A DNA stretch of 64,000 nt from Methylocystis rosea SV97 (lineage in GTDB: Bacteria > Pseudomonadota > Alphaproteobacteria > Rhizobiales > Beijerinckiaceae): NCBI RefSeq assembly GCF_000372845.1, contig NZ_KB889964.1:124001-188000 (forward strand). The letters run 5' to 3'. Of this stretch, positions 27,503 to 38,117 are shown in pieces (the stretch's first letter is position 1; every line of letters starts with the position of its first letter). The position numbers and the translations under genes are program-made. Below the pieces are notes generated by a model. The model did no database searches. It saw nothing but the letters and a program-made list of their open reading frames with translations, and was not told the origin of the DNA.

Positions 27503-27890
27503 TGGCATTATCAGACGCTCGTAGAATTCGCCGGCGTTTGCTCGGCCTCGCCGACGATTGCCGCCCTGATGAAGGGCGCGCTGCACACCGACGAGTTGAT
27601 GAGCGCCATCGTGCGGGAGGGGACTGGCCTGCGCACGGAGCGGCGCATCAGTCATGTCTTCGTGTTGGACGTGCCGACCTATTGCAAACCGCTGCTCATC
27701 ACCGACGCAGCGATCAACATATCGCCCTGCCTCGATGACAAGCGCGACATTATTCGAAACGCTATCGATCTTGCGCACGCCATCGGAATTGCGCGACCCA
27801 AAGTCGCGATTCTCTCGGCCGTGGAGACGGTGGAGGCGAAAATCCCCTCGACGATCGAGGCGGCGGCCCTGTGCAAGGCCGCGAGATTCC
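27503..27890 (+). pseudogene. Phosphate acetyltransferase, internally deleted
   Basis: The frame reads YQTLVEFAGVCSASPT then MKGALHTDELMSAIVREGTG, ISHVFVLDVPTYCKPLLITD, AAINISPCLDDKRDIIRNAI and PKVAILSAVETVEAKIPSTI. It is the phosphate acetyl/butyryltransferase family, but the roughly 75 residues normally between the first two segments are absent and the homology ends near 27890. A vestige of the acetyl-phosphate/acetyl-CoA enzyme. Confidence 0.75.
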
Positions 27891-28239
27891 GGCTGTGTTC
27901 GCCAACATCGTCGAACGCGCCGGCTGAGGAGGGGGATCGATGGCTGGCTGGGTTTCGGGGCGTTACTTCACCATCATGGGCGCGCGCCGGTTTAGGGCAG
28001 CGCGACTATCCGGCCTCGACTCAGTGCCCGCCATCGTGCTCCCATGTGAACACGTCCACACGCCGCGCTTGGCTTAAGCGTATCCGTGAACTTAGCGACG
28101 CTTTCCGGCGGGGCTTGGGCAGCGACGGCCGCCGTTTGATGACGACTAAAAGCCTCCGGACCTTGGTTCGGTCAATTGCGGCACAAAGCGGGAATCGGAG
28201 AGGCGGAGCGAGAGCGCCATCGGCGAGTCTGAACTTGTG

Positions 28240-28722
28240 CTATGCTGATTGGTTCGTCGATTTCTCGACGATTTCTCGAGCGATCGCCAGTAGGGCTTCG
28301 GCGCTATCGGGCTTGACGAAGACCTTTTCAGCTCCCGCCTGCATGGCTTCGGCATGGATGGCGCTCTCAGTGGAGGTGGTCAACACGAAGACGCGCAGGT
28401 CCTTCAGGAGCAGAGACTGACGGAGCGACCGTAAGAATTTGATTCCATCAAGTCGGGGCATGTTGAGATCGAGCACCAGGACATCGGGGAGTTTGTCCAT
28501 GAGGTCCTGTCGCGACACCAGATAGATCGCGTCGAGTCCATTCCCGATCTGTTCGCAAACGATATCAAAGCCCAGAGCAAGCTGGACTCCTTCGAGCGCT
28601 CGCGTGAACAGAAAAACGTCATCGAGGTCGTCCTCAATGAGCAAAACCCGGACTAGCCTTTTCTTTGTTTCAATGGCCGGCATATGAAGCACCATCTCTT
28701 CTTGGTCTTGAGCACTCGACAT
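28240..28722 (-). CDS. Single-domain response regulator (CheY-like)
   Basis: The 160-residue protein is a lone receiver domain. Acidic pocket residues E30, D31 and D32 (LLIEDDLDDVF), the phosphorylation site D85 (VLVLDLNMPRLDG), T115/T116 and K137 (VFVKP) are visible. The insert between beta 2 and 3 is of the type seen in regulators that pair with PAS/GAF or bacteriophytochrome kinases. No output domain is present, so it must act through a partner. It is divergent from the histidine kinase at 28811 with 88 bases between, and probably forms a pair with it. The exact start (M1, M10 or M14) is uncertain. Confidence 0.88.
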   Translation of the reverse strand: MSSAQDQEEMVLHMPAIETKKRLVRVLLIEDDLDDVFLFTRALEGVQLALGFDIVCEQIGNGLDAIYLVSRQDLMDKLPDVLVLDLNMPRLDGIKFLRSLRQSLLLKDLRVFVLTTSTESAIHAEAMQAGAEKVFVKPDSAEALLAIAREIVEKSTNQSA

Positions 28723-28810
28723 GGTCTGCGCTCGAAACCTTAAACAGCGTCGCTGGAGGCTTTCAAGCTAACATGGACGAACCGCAAGAGAGCACGCTGG
28801 GGTAAAACAT

Positions 28811-29983
28811 ATGCGACCGAACGGCATAGGCAACGATAGCTTCCGCTTGGCGGTCGAGGCTTCTCCTGCAGCCATGATCATGACAAGCCTTGACGGCCTC
28901 ATCGAATTCGCCAATGCCGAGACGGAACGAATGTTCGGCTACGCCAATGACGACTTGATCGGGCGATCAATCGATGTTCTCGTTCCAGCACGCTTGCGAG
29001 GCAATCACGCCGCGTTAAGACGAAGCTTCTTTGCCGATCCGAGCAAGCGGCCAATGGGCGCTGGTCGCGATCTTAAGGGAGTACGCAAGGACGGAACAGA
29101 GTTCCCGGTCGAAATTGGGCTGACGCCGATCGAAACCAAGGCTGAACTAATCGTCCTGGCCACGGTCGTCGATATTACTCCGCGCCGCGAAGCGGAAAAC
29201 GCCCTGGCGCAGCATGCCAGCGAACTCGAGCGCGCCAATGCACGCCTCTTGCAGTTCGCCTATGTGGCGTCGCATGACCTTCAAGAGCCGTTGCGCAAGA
29301 TCGCGGTCTTTGCGGATCTACTGGAGGAAGCTGTTAGGAACTCCAATCAAGCAGACATAAAACGTGCGGCCAAAGTCCTAAGGACTTCCGCGCTGTGTGC
29401 CCGCGAGCTCGTCGACGATGTCCTCATCTTCTCCCGCGCGGTCAACAGCGAACCCCAGTTCGAAACCCTGAATCTTCGGGAGGAGGTTGAACTCGCCCTG
29501 ACCAACCTGTCGGAACTAATCAATGAAGCTCAGGCTCGGATAAATATAGAACTTTCAGGCTTTGCGATCAGAGCCGATCGATCGCAATTCTCCCGCTTGC
29601 TGCAGAATATCGTTTCGAATGCGATCAAATACCGTAAGCTTGGAAAGATTCCGAGGATAGAGATTTCCGCCGTTCCCATTGACTTGTCCCATGTGCGCCT
29701 TGCGATCGCCGATGACGGAATTGGCTTCGAAGAGAAATACGCTCGAGACATTTTCGAGCCCTTCAAGCGACTCCACAGCAAGGCCTACTATCCAGGCACA
29801 GGAATCGGACTAGCGATCTGCAAAACGATCGCTGACCACAACGGATGGCGGATAGAAGTTAGGTCTCAGCTTGGTGTGGGAACGATCTTCTTCGTAACGC
29901 TTCTTTTGGATAAGCCACTTGAGCGACCGAGCCAGCCTGTCGAGTTTCCAGATCACGCAATGAGCAAGAGCCAATTTCCATAA
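28811..29983 (+). CDS. PAS-domain sensor histidine kinase
   Basis: The 390-residue soluble protein has a PAS domain at about 10-125 (IMTSLDGLIEFANAETERMF, GRDLKGVRKDGTEFPVEIGL), a dimerisation domain with the phospho-accepting H155 (YVASHDLQEPLRKI) and an ATPase domain with N-box NIVSNAIKYR, G-box IADDGIGFE and GTGIGLAICKTI. No membrane spans, so it senses a cytosolic cue such as redox or a small ligand. The H-box SHDLQEPLR is typical of kinases near phytochromes. It pairs with the divergent response regulator. Confidence 0.9.
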   Translation: MRPNGIGNDSFRLAVEASPAAMIMTSLDGLIEFANAETERMFGYANDDLIGRSIDVLVPARLRGNHAALRRSFFADPSKRPMGAGRDLKGVRKDGTEFPVEIGLTPIETKAELIVLATVVDITPRREAENALAQHASELERANARLLQFAYVASHDLQEPLRKIAVFADLLEEAVRNSNQADIKRAAKVLRTSALCARELVDDVLIFSRAVNSEPQFETLNLREEVELALTNLSELINEAQARINIELSGFAIRADRSQFSRLLQNIVSNAIKYRKLGKIPRIEISAVPIDLSHVRLAIADDGIGFEEKYARDIFEPFKRLHSKAYYPGTGIGLAICKTIADHNGWRIEVRSQLGVGTIFFVTLLLDKPLERPSQPVEFPDHAMSKSQFP

Positions 29984-30629
29984 CCGGCGTTTATGCGAAC
30001 AGCAGCCCTTCTGGGGTGGGGTACGCCGCGGGACCGTAAAACTAACTGGGTTACGGCGGACGTTTACGATTTCCGACGCAAGAAATGGCCGACCCTGCGG
30101 AGGACGGCAATGCGCTGGAAGATCATGATTGAAGGCTTGGACGAATTCAGCGGATGCGGCACTGCTGAGATGGTAATCGAAAAGCCGTTCAATCGGCTGT
30201 CGGAGGGCGAACTCGGTTTTTCAATTTCGGATGGCAAGTCGATCATGGCGTTATTGCAGCAGCTTGTGGTGAAGCAGCAATGCGAGGCCTACGTCCTGAC
30301 GAGGCAGTATTGCACCGATTGCAAGACGTTCGGCGCATCAAGGATTATGGCAAGCGCAAGATCCGGACGGTCTATGGACGTGTCGAAGTCAGCAACCCGC
30401 GGATCATGAATTGTCGGCGCTGTCTTCCCTATTTTTGTGACGCTTCGGCCGTTTTGCGCGATATCTGCCCCGATCAGGCGACGCCGGAGTTGATGGAATT
30501 GTCGGCTCGCATGGGCAGCATGATGCCCTACCGAAAGGCAGCGGATGTGCTGGCGGAGTTTCTCCCGATCCCTTCAACGGAATCGTTCATGACCCTGCGT
30601 CACCGAACGATGAAACGTAAGCGCTGTTT

Positions 30630-32159
30630 TCAGGCCACGTCTTTGAGAGCGACCGGCTGCGCGTAGGCCCATGGCATGAGCTCGTCGATCTTGCTCGCGA
30701 GATGTCCGTCGATCTTCGCGAGGACATCGGCCATATAGGCCATCGGATCGACGCCGTTCAGTTTGCAGGTCTCGATGAGCGACGCGACGATCGCCCAGTT
30801 CTCGGCCCCGCCGTCGGAGCCGGCGAAGAGCGCGTTCTTGCGATTGAGCGCGATGGGGCGGATCGCGCGCTCGACGATGTTCGAGTCGATCTCGATGCGC
30901 CCGTCGTCGATGAAGCGCGTCAGGCCGTCCCAGCGCGAGAGCGCGTAGCGGATCGCCTCGGCGAGCTTGGTCTTCTGGCTGATCAGCGCGAGCTTTTCAC
31001 GCAGCCATGGCTCGAGGGCGTCGAGGATGGGGCGGGATTTTTCCTGTCGCGCCGCGCGCCGATCATCCGGGCTCCGACCTTTGATGTCGCTCTCGATGGC
31101 GTAGAGCGCGCCGATGCGCGCCAGCGCCTCGCTGGCGATCGGCGCAGGACCTGCCGCGGCGAGTTCGTAAAAGCGCCGGCGAACGTGAGACCAGCAGAAG
31201 GCGAGCGACACGCTGTTCTTCTGCGCCAGCGCGCGATAGCCGGCGTAACCGTCGACCTGCACGACACCCGTGAAGCCGGCAATGTGCGTGAGCGGCTGCT
31301 CGGACTTTCGGTTTTGCGCATAGACATAGACGGCGATCGGCGGATCGGCGCCGCCCCATGGCCGGTCGTCGCGCGCATAAGCCCAAAGTTGGCCGGTCTT
31401 GGTGCGCCCGCGCCCGGGGTCGAGCACCGGCGCCCTTGTCTCGTCGGCGAAGATTTTTGTCGACGACCTGATGTGTTCCAGAAGCCGCTCATGCACGGGC
31501 CGCAAATGCCAGGCGGCGCGGCCAACCCAGTCGGCGAGCGTCGAACGGTCGAGGGCGATCCCCTGCCGGGCGTAAATCTGGGCCTGGCGATACAGCGGAA
31601 GATGATCGGCGTATTTGGAGACGAGCACATGGGCGACGGTCGCCTCGGTCGGCAGTCCGCCTTCGATCAACCGCGCCGGGGCCGGCGCCTGCACGATTGC
31701 GCCCTCGCAGGCGCGACAGCCGTATTTGGGACGCCGCGTCACCAGCACGCGGAACTGCGCCGGGACGACGTCGAGCCGCTCGGAGACATCCTCGCCGATC
31801 CGGTGGAGCGCGCCCTTGCAGCAGGGACAGGCCTTCTCGTCGATGTCGACGATGGTTTCGATGCGCGGCAGATGCGCCGGCAGCGCGCCACGGTTCGTGC
31901 GGCGCTTTCTGGCCGCCTTCTCGCGTTCGGCGGCGGATTTTGCTTCCGTCGCCGCCGCCGCGCCGGCTTCCGTCTGCTCGACCTCTTCGAGCGCGAGCAG
32001 CATCTGGTCTTCGGGAAGCGTTTCGGCGCGCCGTCCGAAGCGATGGCGCTGCATCTCCTTGATGATCTGAACGAGGCGCTCGTTGCGCGCCCGCTCGGCG
32101 AGGAGCATCGCCTTCAGTTCGTTCGGATCGTCGGGAAGCGTCTCGATCGCCTGCGCCAT
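30630..32159 (-). CDS. tnpC: IS66 transposase TnpC (copy 2)
   Basis: Identical at the protein level to the 509-residue TnpC at 11554-13083, with intact zinc motif and DDE residues. Confidence 0.95.
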   Translation of the reverse strand: MAQAIETLPDDPNELKAMLLAERARNERLVQIIKEMQRHRFGRRAETLPEDQMLLALEEVEQTEAGAAAATEAKSAAEREKAARKRRTNRGALPAHLPRIETIVDIDEKACPCCKGALHRIGEDVSERLDVVPAQFRVLVTRRPKYGCRACEGAIVQAPAPARLIEGGLPTEATVAHVLVSKYADHLPLYRQAQIYARQGIALDRSTLADWVGRAAWHLRPVHERLLEHIRSSTKIFADETRAPVLDPGRGRTKTGQLWAYARDDRPWGGADPPIAVYVYAQNRKSEQPLTHIAGFTGVVQVDGYAGYRALAQKNSVSLAFCWSHVRRRFYELAAAGPAPIASEALARIGALYAIESDIKGRSPDDRRAARQEKSRPILDALEPWLREKLALISQKTKLAEAIRYALSRWDGLTRFIDDGRIEIDSNIVERAIRPIALNRKNALFAGSDGGAENWAIVASLIETCKLNGVDPMAYMADVLAKIDGHLASKIDELMPWAYAQPVALKDVA

Positions 32160-32226
32160 AAACGCAGAAGACCATATTTTCCGCCGTCTTTCGACGCTCT
32201 TCGACGCCCTGATTCACTGTGTCGCA

Positions 32227-32583
32227 TCATCCCGGCAAGGTCGGCGCCGACGTCTCCTTCGCGCCGTGGACGCGGCGCCAGTCGAGCCCCTCGAGCAGCG
32301 CCGAAAATTGCGCCGCCGACAATCGCATGGCGCCGTCATCGATCTTGGGCCAGCGGAACTCGCCGTCCTCCAGTCGCTTGGCGAAGAGGCATACGCCCGT
32401 GCCGTCCCAGAACACGAGTTTAACCCGATCCGCGCGCTTGGCGCGGAAAACGTAAATCGCGCCGTCGAAGGGATCGGCCTGCATCGTCTCGCGCACCAGC
32501 GCCGCGAGACCCTCCGCGCCCTTACGGAAGTCGACGGGCTTCGTCGCCACCATGACGCGAACCGCGCCCGTCGGGCCGATCAC
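32227..32583 (-). CDS. tnpB: IS66 accessory protein TnpB (copy 2)
   Basis: 118 residues, equal to the copy at 13151-13507 except Ala in place of Val in the DDG[A/V]MRLSA segment. It overlaps tnpA by four bases. Confidence 0.93.
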   Translation of the reverse strand: MIGPTGAVRVMVATKPVDFRKGAEGLAALVRETMQADPFDGAIYVFRAKRADRVKLVFWDGTGVCLFAKRLEDGEFRWPKIDDGAMRLSAAQFSALLEGLDWRRVHGAKETSAPTLPG

Positions 32584-33029
32584 TTTGCGCCTGGCGAGGT
32601 TCGCAAGGCGTGCAGGATCGCCGTTGCCATGCCGATGTCCGCATCACGCCAGATCCACACATGCGCCTCGCCGATCTCGATCTCCACGACGGGAGCGGCG
32701 GGCTCCGCCTTCGGCCCACGCGCCGCCGCGTGCACAGCGGTGACGGCGTTCTCCGCAATTGCCGGAACAAATGGCGGGGCGCCCGCCGCCTCTGCCCTCC
32801 GGCGCGCCTCCCTTCGCCAGGTGAACAGTTGCTGTGGCGTAGCGCCATGTCGACGCGCGACCTGCGAGACGACCGCGTCAGGAGCCAGCGACTCTTCGAC
32901 TGCCAGCGCCTTCTCCCCTTCGGACCACCGGCGCCGCCCGCCAGCTCCAGTGATCACCTCGATGCGCCGTAACCCGGAGCCGTTCGGCTCAATCGAAGGA
33001 TCAAGTCTAGACACGAGCCTTATCTCCAA
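32580..33029 (-). CDS. tnpA: IS66 accessory protein TnpA (copy 2)
   Basis: 149 residues, identical to the TnpA at 13504-13953. Confidence 0.9.
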   Translation of the reverse strand: MEIRLVSRLDPSIEPNGSGLRRIEVITGAGGRRRWSEGEKALAVEESLAPDAVVSQVARRHGATPQQLFTWRREARRRAEAAGAPPFVPAIAENAVTAVHAAARGPKAEPAAPVVEIEIGEAHVWIWRDADIGMATAILHALRTSPGAK

Positions 33030-33522
33030 ATCAGGAGATCAGACTCGCCGCTTTCATCTCGCGTTTGAAGGTGGGGCCGTAACAGCGCTTACGGATTAAA
33101 CTGGGTGAACCGCTGGATGAGAAGGCGCGCCAGCGCGCATGGTTCGACCCGCCATCATCATCCGAACACAAGCAATCTGAGCTCGATCTCCCCAACGATC
33201 CGGAGCGAGAATTTGTCGTGAGCATCGACACGGCGCATGTACGCTGCAGCCGGTCAGAAAAGGCACGGACATTTGAGATCGCTGTCGCCCGCTGCGGCTG
33301 TGGCCGGCGAGGCTCGCCGCCCGGTCACTACTTTGCGACAGCGGACATGTCGAAGCACGAATTGCGATCACGGGCGCTTCAAGCGCTCCAACACGAAGAT
33401 ACGTTGGGCGAGGCGAAGTGACCGCAATCTCCGACGGGGCCGAGATCATGAAAAGGCTTCGAAGGGTCGCCGTCAAGCCGCGAGGATTCGGAGTTGTAGA
33501 CGATCGGCCACCGTGAGGGGCG

Positions 33523-34728
33523 CTATTGCGTGCTGGGACTTATGCCACGCGCCGTCGGCGCAATGCGGCGTGACTGATCCTCCTTAAGGCGGGCATGCAG
33601 CACGCGCACCTGCCGTTGCACCTTCGCCTCATAAAGCGCTTCGTCGGCCACAGCGAGAAGAGCCTCGGCGTCTGCGCCATGTTCCGGCACCAGAGCTACG
33701 CCGACGCTTACGCCGATCGTCGCACGAACGCCGTCGCCGAGGTCATAGGGCGCTGATATAGAATTCGTCAGCCGGTGACTCAGCTCCGCCGCCTGCTCGC
33801 TGGTCAAGCCCTTGGCGAGCACCACGAATTCATCGCCGCCAATTCGCGCCGCCACGTCGGTCGCGCGCAAGGAATGGCGGAGGCGCTCCGCGACCGATTT
33901 GAGCAGCCTGTCTCCGGCGGCGTGTCCGTACGTATCGTTGACGCCTTTGAAGTTGTCGAGATCGAGAAAAAGGACAGCCAGAGCGCCGTCGCGCGGCGGC
34001 GCGCCTTTCAGGTTCTCGTCGACGGCGGCGGCAAGTCCGACGCGATTCGACAACCCGGTCAGCGAGTCGTGCTTCGCGCGATGGTCGTTCTCGCGCTCCC
34101 CGCGCATCGTCGCGACCAACATCTTGTTGAGAGTAAAGGCGGCAGCGCTCATTGCCATGAGATAAAGCGGCACCTCCAGCAAGACCACATAGAGCAAAGG
34201 CTCGCTCGCGATGATGACCGCGGGAACAAATGGGCCCAGACTGAGCAGCATCATCGCGGTCGCGAGGCGTGGCGCGCTGAAAGTCCGAAAACAGACGCCG
34301 CCGACCATCGCCGTGGCAGACGAACAGGCGACTGTGGCGACCACCCAGTCGCCCAAGGTCAGGCTGACAAACCCGCCATAGCCGATGCTGGCGCTCCACA
34401 ACAGGCCGAGCCAGAGATAGAGGTTCGTCGGCGTCAAGCGACGCTCCGAGGCGGCGCGGCGCGCGAACAACAACACCGTAAGCCGCGACGCGCAGATCAC
34501 GACCTCAAGGATGAGCCAAAAGATGAACGGCGGCGTCGGCTGTCGAATGGCGATGGCGGCCGCCACTGCAATCGTATTGATGACGCCGGCGGCGAAAACA
34601 GGAAGAGTCCCGAACAATCCGCCAATCAACGCCACTTGAATGTCACGGGGCGCGCCTGGACCCGGGTTGACGAGCCAGCGCATTGCAGGCCCGCAGGGCA
34701 AACTGTATGTTCTGAGGACGTCCCGCAT
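33523..34728 (-). CDS. Membrane-bound diguanylate cyclase (GGDEF)
   Basis: The 401-residue protein has an N-terminal part with about five to six membrane spans (residues 30-205) and a C-terminal GGDEF domain (216-385). The active-site motif is GGDEF at 297-301, with metal and substrate residues in FLDLDNFKGVNDTYGH. An RxxD product-inhibition site (R288-A-T-D291) lies exactly five residues before GGDEF. It should make c-di-GMP and be feedback regulated. The membrane part resembles a MASE-like sensor, ligand unknown. No EAL domain. The start could also be Met16. Confidence 0.88.
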   Translation of the reverse strand: MRDVLRTYSLPCGPAMRWLVNPGPGAPRDIQVALIGGLFGTLPVFAAGVINTIAVAAAIAIRQPTPPFIFWLILEVVICASRLTVLLFARRAASERRLTPTNLYLWLGLLWSASIGYGGFVSLTLGDWVVATVACSSATAMVGGVCFRTFSAPRLATAMMLLSLGPFVPAVIIASEPLLYVVLLEVPLYLMAMSAAAFTLNKMLVATMRGERENDHRAKHDSLTGLSNRVGLAAAVDENLKGAPPRDGALAVLFLDLDNFKGVNDTYGHAAGDRLLKSVAERLRHSLRATDVAARIGGDEFVVLAKGLTSEQAAELSHRLTNSISAPYDLGDGVRATIGVSVGVALVPEHGADAEALLAVADEALYEAKVQRQVRVLHARLKEDQSRRIAPTARGISPSTQ

Positions 34729-35159
34729 CGGGCTTCCTGGCCGACATTAAGAAGCCGACATTAAGAAAAAACTGCCGAGTTTAAGACCCCGATTTGGATG
34801 CCATCCTCTGCCTATTTGGAGCCTTTGACAAGGCCTCGCGGTCACGGAAAGCACAACGGCTGGTGCCGTCGTTCTGACAAGGGAAACAGCCAAGTTGCCT
34901 GTCATCTGGACGCACTCCTCCCGTCCTTTGGCTCGAACTCATGACGCGGGAACGCTTTACGCCGTCGACAAGACTGGCGGCGGCCCAAATCAGAGTTCAT
35001 CCGGCGAATGCGGGTTAAAATGTTTGCTCTCATGACACGGGCGAGAGTTCCGCAAATGACGGATGCTTCTTGAGTTGTGCGTGGCAAAGTGGTGACAGAA
35101 CAGCCGGCGCTGTGGGAGTGGTGACTGCCTCCGCACCGAATAGTCCTATAGCCCTCTGC
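34729..35159. other. Intergenic, no feature seen
   Basis: About 430 bases between the cyclase start and the end of the copper ATPase gene; nothing recognisable on either strand. Confidence 0.4.
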
Positions 35160-37424
35160 TTAGGTCGAATATGGCGGCATCTCAATTTTTCTTTCGGGGT
35201 CCAGTTCGGCTCGCCTTAGTCGCAGGGAATTGACGACGACGCTGACTGATGACAGCGCCATCGCCGCGGCGGCGATCGTCGGCGATAAGAGTAGCCCGAA
35301 GATCGGATAGAGCGCGCCAGCCGCAATGGGCACGCCCGCGGCATTATAAATGAATGCAAAGAACAGATTCTCGCGGATGTTGCGCATCGTTGTCTTGGAG
35401 AGGCGTCGGCCAAGCACGATGCCTCCGAGATCGCCCTTCAGCAAAGTCACCCCCGCGCTTTCGATCGCGACATCGGTTCCGGTTCCCATGGCGATGCCAA
35501 CATCGGCGGCGGCCAAGGCAGGTGCATCATTCACGCCGTCTCCCGCCATGGCGACGATTCGACCCGCCTCACGCAAGCGGGTCACGACTTTGCTCTTGTC
35601 CTCGGGGAGGATCTCAGCTTCGATCTCGCCGATCCCCAAGCGTTTGGCGACGGCGCGCGCCGTTGTCCAGTTATCGCCGGTCAGCATCACCACGGCGACG
35701 CCATCTTCGCACAGCGATTGCAGCGCGGCTTCCGTCGTCGGTTTAATCGGATCGGCAATGGCAATGACGCCAGCAATCTTTCCGTTGATCGCCACGAAGA
35801 TCGCTGTCGCGCCGTCTTCCCGCAGGCGCTCAGCGTCGCTATCGAGCGGCGTCGCATCGACGCCGAGCTCCACGAGATATCGACGATTGCCGATCGCGAC
35901 CGCATCGCCTTCGACCCGGCCGATGACGCCCTTGCCCACGGGGGAATCGAAATCCGTCGCGCCCTTGAGCGCGAGCCCGCGCTCGGCTGCCGCCTGAACG
36001 ATCGCCAGCGCCAGCGGATGCTCGCTGGCGCGTTCAAGACTCGCCGCCGTCGCCAACAGATCTTCCTCGGAGATTCCGGCGACGGCGAGGATGGCCGTTA
36101 CGCGCGGCTTGCCTTCGGTGAGCGTCCCGGTCTTGTCCACAACCAGCGTGTCTATTTTTTCCAAGCGCTCCAGCGCCTCGGCGCTTTTTATCAGCACGCC
36201 CGACTGCGCGCCACGTCCCACACCGACCATAATCGACATCGGCGTCGCAAGACCGAGCGCGCAAGGGCAGGCGATGATGAGGACGGAAACGGATGCAACG
36301 AGCCCAAAAGTCATACGTGGTTCCGGTCCCCACATTGCCCAGGCAAGAAATGCAAGAACGGCGATGAGAATGACGGCGGGCACGAACCATCCCGCCACTT
36401 GATCGGCGAGGCGCTGTATTGGCGCGCGGCTTCTCTGCGCGGAAGCGACCATCTCGACAATCCTTGAGAGCACGGTGTCGCGGCCAACCTTCTCCGCGCG
36501 CATCACAAAGCCGCCAGTCTGATTAAGCGTGCCGCCGATGACTCTGTCGCCTGCAATCTTCGTCACCGGCATGGATTCGCCGGTGACCATGGACTCATCG
36601 ACCGAACTGCGGCCCTCGACGAGTTCGCCGTCCACAGGAACCTTTTCTCCTGGACGGACGCGCAGGCGCTCGCCGACCTTCACAAGATCCAGCACAACTT
36701 CTTCGTCGGATCCGTTAGCGTTAATCCGAGTCGCCATTTTTGGCGCGAGATCGAGGAGCGCGCGTATGGCGCCGCCGGTCTGTTCCCGCGCGCGCAATTC
36801 AAGAACTTGTCCAAGCAGAACAAGGACGGTGATAACCGCCGCCGCCTCGAAATAGATCGGGACAGAGCCATCGAGGTTGCGGAATGCCGGCGGGAAGAGC
36901 GACGGCGCCAATGTTGCGATGACGCTGTAAATCCAGGCGATGCCCGTTCCCATGGCGATGAGCGTGAACATATTCAGATTACGTGTCACGAGCGATTGCG
37001 CGCCTCGAACGAAAAACGGCCAGCCAGCCCAAATCACGACCGGCGTCGCCAAAATGAGCTGAAGCCAGTTCGACGCCTGCGGCGCTAGCAAGTGATGGAG
37101 ATTGAATAAATGTCCGCCCATCTCCAAGACGAGCACCGGCGCCGCCAACGCCAGCCCGATCCAGAACCGCCTAGTCATGTCGACGAGTTCGGCGTTCGGT
37201 TCGGCTTCGGTCGAAGCGACGAGTGGCTCAAGCGTCATGCCGCAGATTGGACAATTTCCGGGCCCGATCTGACGAATCTGCGGATGCATCGGGCATGTGT
37301 AGATAACGTCCGCTACATGGGATGGGTCTTGATGCGCATCCTCGATTGTGACACCGCCACGGGCCGTCTTCGATTCCTCATGCGAGGCGCGATCATGCCG
37401 ATGCTCGTGGGCCACTCGGTTCAT
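35160..37424 (-). CDS. copA: Copper-exporting P1B-type ATPase
   Basis: The protein has about 754 residues from the Met at 37424, which has AAGGA just upstream. Order of parts: His-rich N-terminus ([12 protein letters not shown]), a heavy-metal-binding YHS-like motif ([21 protein letters not shown], about residues 42-62) instead of the usual HMA domain, eight membrane spans, TGES actuator loop, CPC metal site in span 6 (residues 386-388), DKTGT phosphorylation site at D430 and GDGVNDAP hinge. It moves Cu(I) or Ag(I) from cytosol to periplasm. It is the last gene downstream of the cus-type operon, 417 bases from the small His-rich gene. Confidence 0.92.
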   Translation of the reverse strand: MNRVAHEHRHDRASHEESKTARGGVTIEDAHQDPSHVADVIYTCPMHPQIRQIGPGNCPICGMTLEPLVASTEAEPNAELVDMTRRFWIGLALAAPVLVLEMGGHLFNLHHLLAPQASNWLQLILATPVVIWAGWPFFVRGAQSLVTRNLNMFTLIAMGTGIAWIYSVIATLAPSLFPPAFRNLDGSVPIYFEAAAVITVLVLLGQVLELRAREQTGGAIRALLDLAPKMATRINANGSDEEVVLDLVKVGERLRVRPGEKVPVDGELVEGRSSVDESMVTGESMPVTKIAGDRVIGGTLNQTGGFVMRAEKVGRDTVLSRIVEMVASAQRSRAPIQRLADQVAGWFVPAVILIAVLAFLAWAMWGPEPRMTFGLVASVSVLIIACPCALGLATPMSIMVGVGRGAQSGVLIKSAEALERLEKIDTLVVDKTGTLTEGKPRVTAILAVAGISEEDLLATAASLERASEHPLALAIVQAAAERGLALKGATDFDSPVGKGVIGRVEGDAVAIGNRRYLVELGVDATPLDSDAERLREDGATAIFVAINGKIAGVIAIADPIKPTTEAALQSLCEDGVAVVMLTGDNWTTARAVAKRLGIGEIEAEILPEDKSKVVTRLREAGRIVAMAGDGVNDAPALAAADVGIAMGTGTDVAIESAGVTLLKGDLGGIVLGRRLSKTTMRNIRENLFFAFIYNAAGVPIAAGALYPIFGLLLSPTIAAAAMALSSVSVVVNSLRLRRAELDPERKIEMPPYST

Positions 37425-37868
37425 CCTTCCTTGCGCCGTCAGAAGCGGCATCGTAATTGATCTAGGCGTCCTTTGCGCAAGGTCGATCGTCGTTGCTCAC
37501 TCGGCAATACGGCCGCCCCGCTTCCAGAAATGGCGGTTCCTTCAGTCACGGCCTCGACACCATTGGCTGCGGAGGCTCCCGCTCGACCGATGTCGTCGTG
37601 TATCGTCGCTCGAAAAGATCAACAACGCAAAGTTTAACGGCGGAACTGCAAGTCACTGGATGCGGTCCGCCATTTTGCTCGACGGTTTATGAGGGGCGCG
37701 GACTCCTTGGATGATATCACGCCGATGAGACCTTCCGCGCCTCGTACTTTTGCCTAAGGAACACGGCCCGACAGCAAATCGATGGTCGGACCGTTCCATT
37801 ATTGTCGACGACAATTACCGTACGTCAGCTTCGCATCGAATATGCGTTCAATCACGAAGCTCTCTCCA
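37425..37868. other. Spacer between small His-rich gene and copper ATPase gene
   Basis: No gene is recognised. It probably holds a separate promoter for the ATPase gene, but no clear CueR-type or CopY-type operator is visible. Confidence 0.35.
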
Positions 37869-38081
37869 TCAGCGACAGACCCACACCCATTTTCCATGAT
37901 GGCGGTGCCAGCACACATTATGTCTGTGTTGGCCAGGAGTGCTCCAATCACGATGCATGTGACGGCCATGCCCGCCGGGGACCATTCCGTGAGTCTGCGG
38001 GTCGTGCTCCTGGAGCTCTTGGGCCATCGCGGGAACGGATAGGGCCAGCATCGTCGCTAAGGCAATAGAGAGTCTAAGCAT
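37869..38081 (-). CDS. Small secreted His-rich protein, likely metal-binding
   Basis: The 70-residue protein begins with a signal peptide (MLRLSIALATMLALSVPAMA). The 50-residue mature part has nine or more histidines and two cysteines (DPQTHGMVPGGHGRHMHRD, QHRHNVCWHRHHGKWVWVC). It lies 36 bases after cusA on the same strand. By composition and context it should bind copper or silver in the periplasm, but no named family is recognised. Confidence 0.65.
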   Translation of the reverse strand: MLRLSIALATMLALSVPAMAQELQEHDPQTHGMVPGGHGRHMHRDWSTPGQHRHNVCWHRHHGKWVWVCR

Positions 38082-38117
38082 TAGTCTTTCCTCCTGTGAA
38101 GATTGTTGTGCATTGTT

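Larger units (their letters stand above)
30617..33092 (-). mobile_element. IS66-family element, copy 2
   Basis: Same length (2,476 bases), orientation and ends as copy 1; the constant offset of 19,076 bases shows there are no indels. The target duplication is imperfect: GATGAAAC before the left end and GATTAAAC after one extra G at the right end. The only difference noticed in the coding part is one base in tnpB. Confidence 0.95.
30110..33519 (+). pseudogene. ISKra4-family transposase split by IS66 copy 2
   Basis: The ATG at 30110 (GGAGG upstream) begins MRWKIMIEGLDEFSGCG, followed by ISDGKSIMALLQQLVVKQQC. After a frameshift near 30320 comes IKDYGKRKIRTVYGRVEVSN, then CPDQATPELMELSARMGS and RKAADVLAEFLPIPSTESF, up to the IS66 element (30617-33092). 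Coding resumes with LDEKARQRAWFDPP, NDPEREFVVSIDTAHVRCSR and HYFATADMSKHELRSRALQ, ending truncated near 33519. Without IS66 the two parts join as RTMKLGEPLDEKA. Confidence 0.8.
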
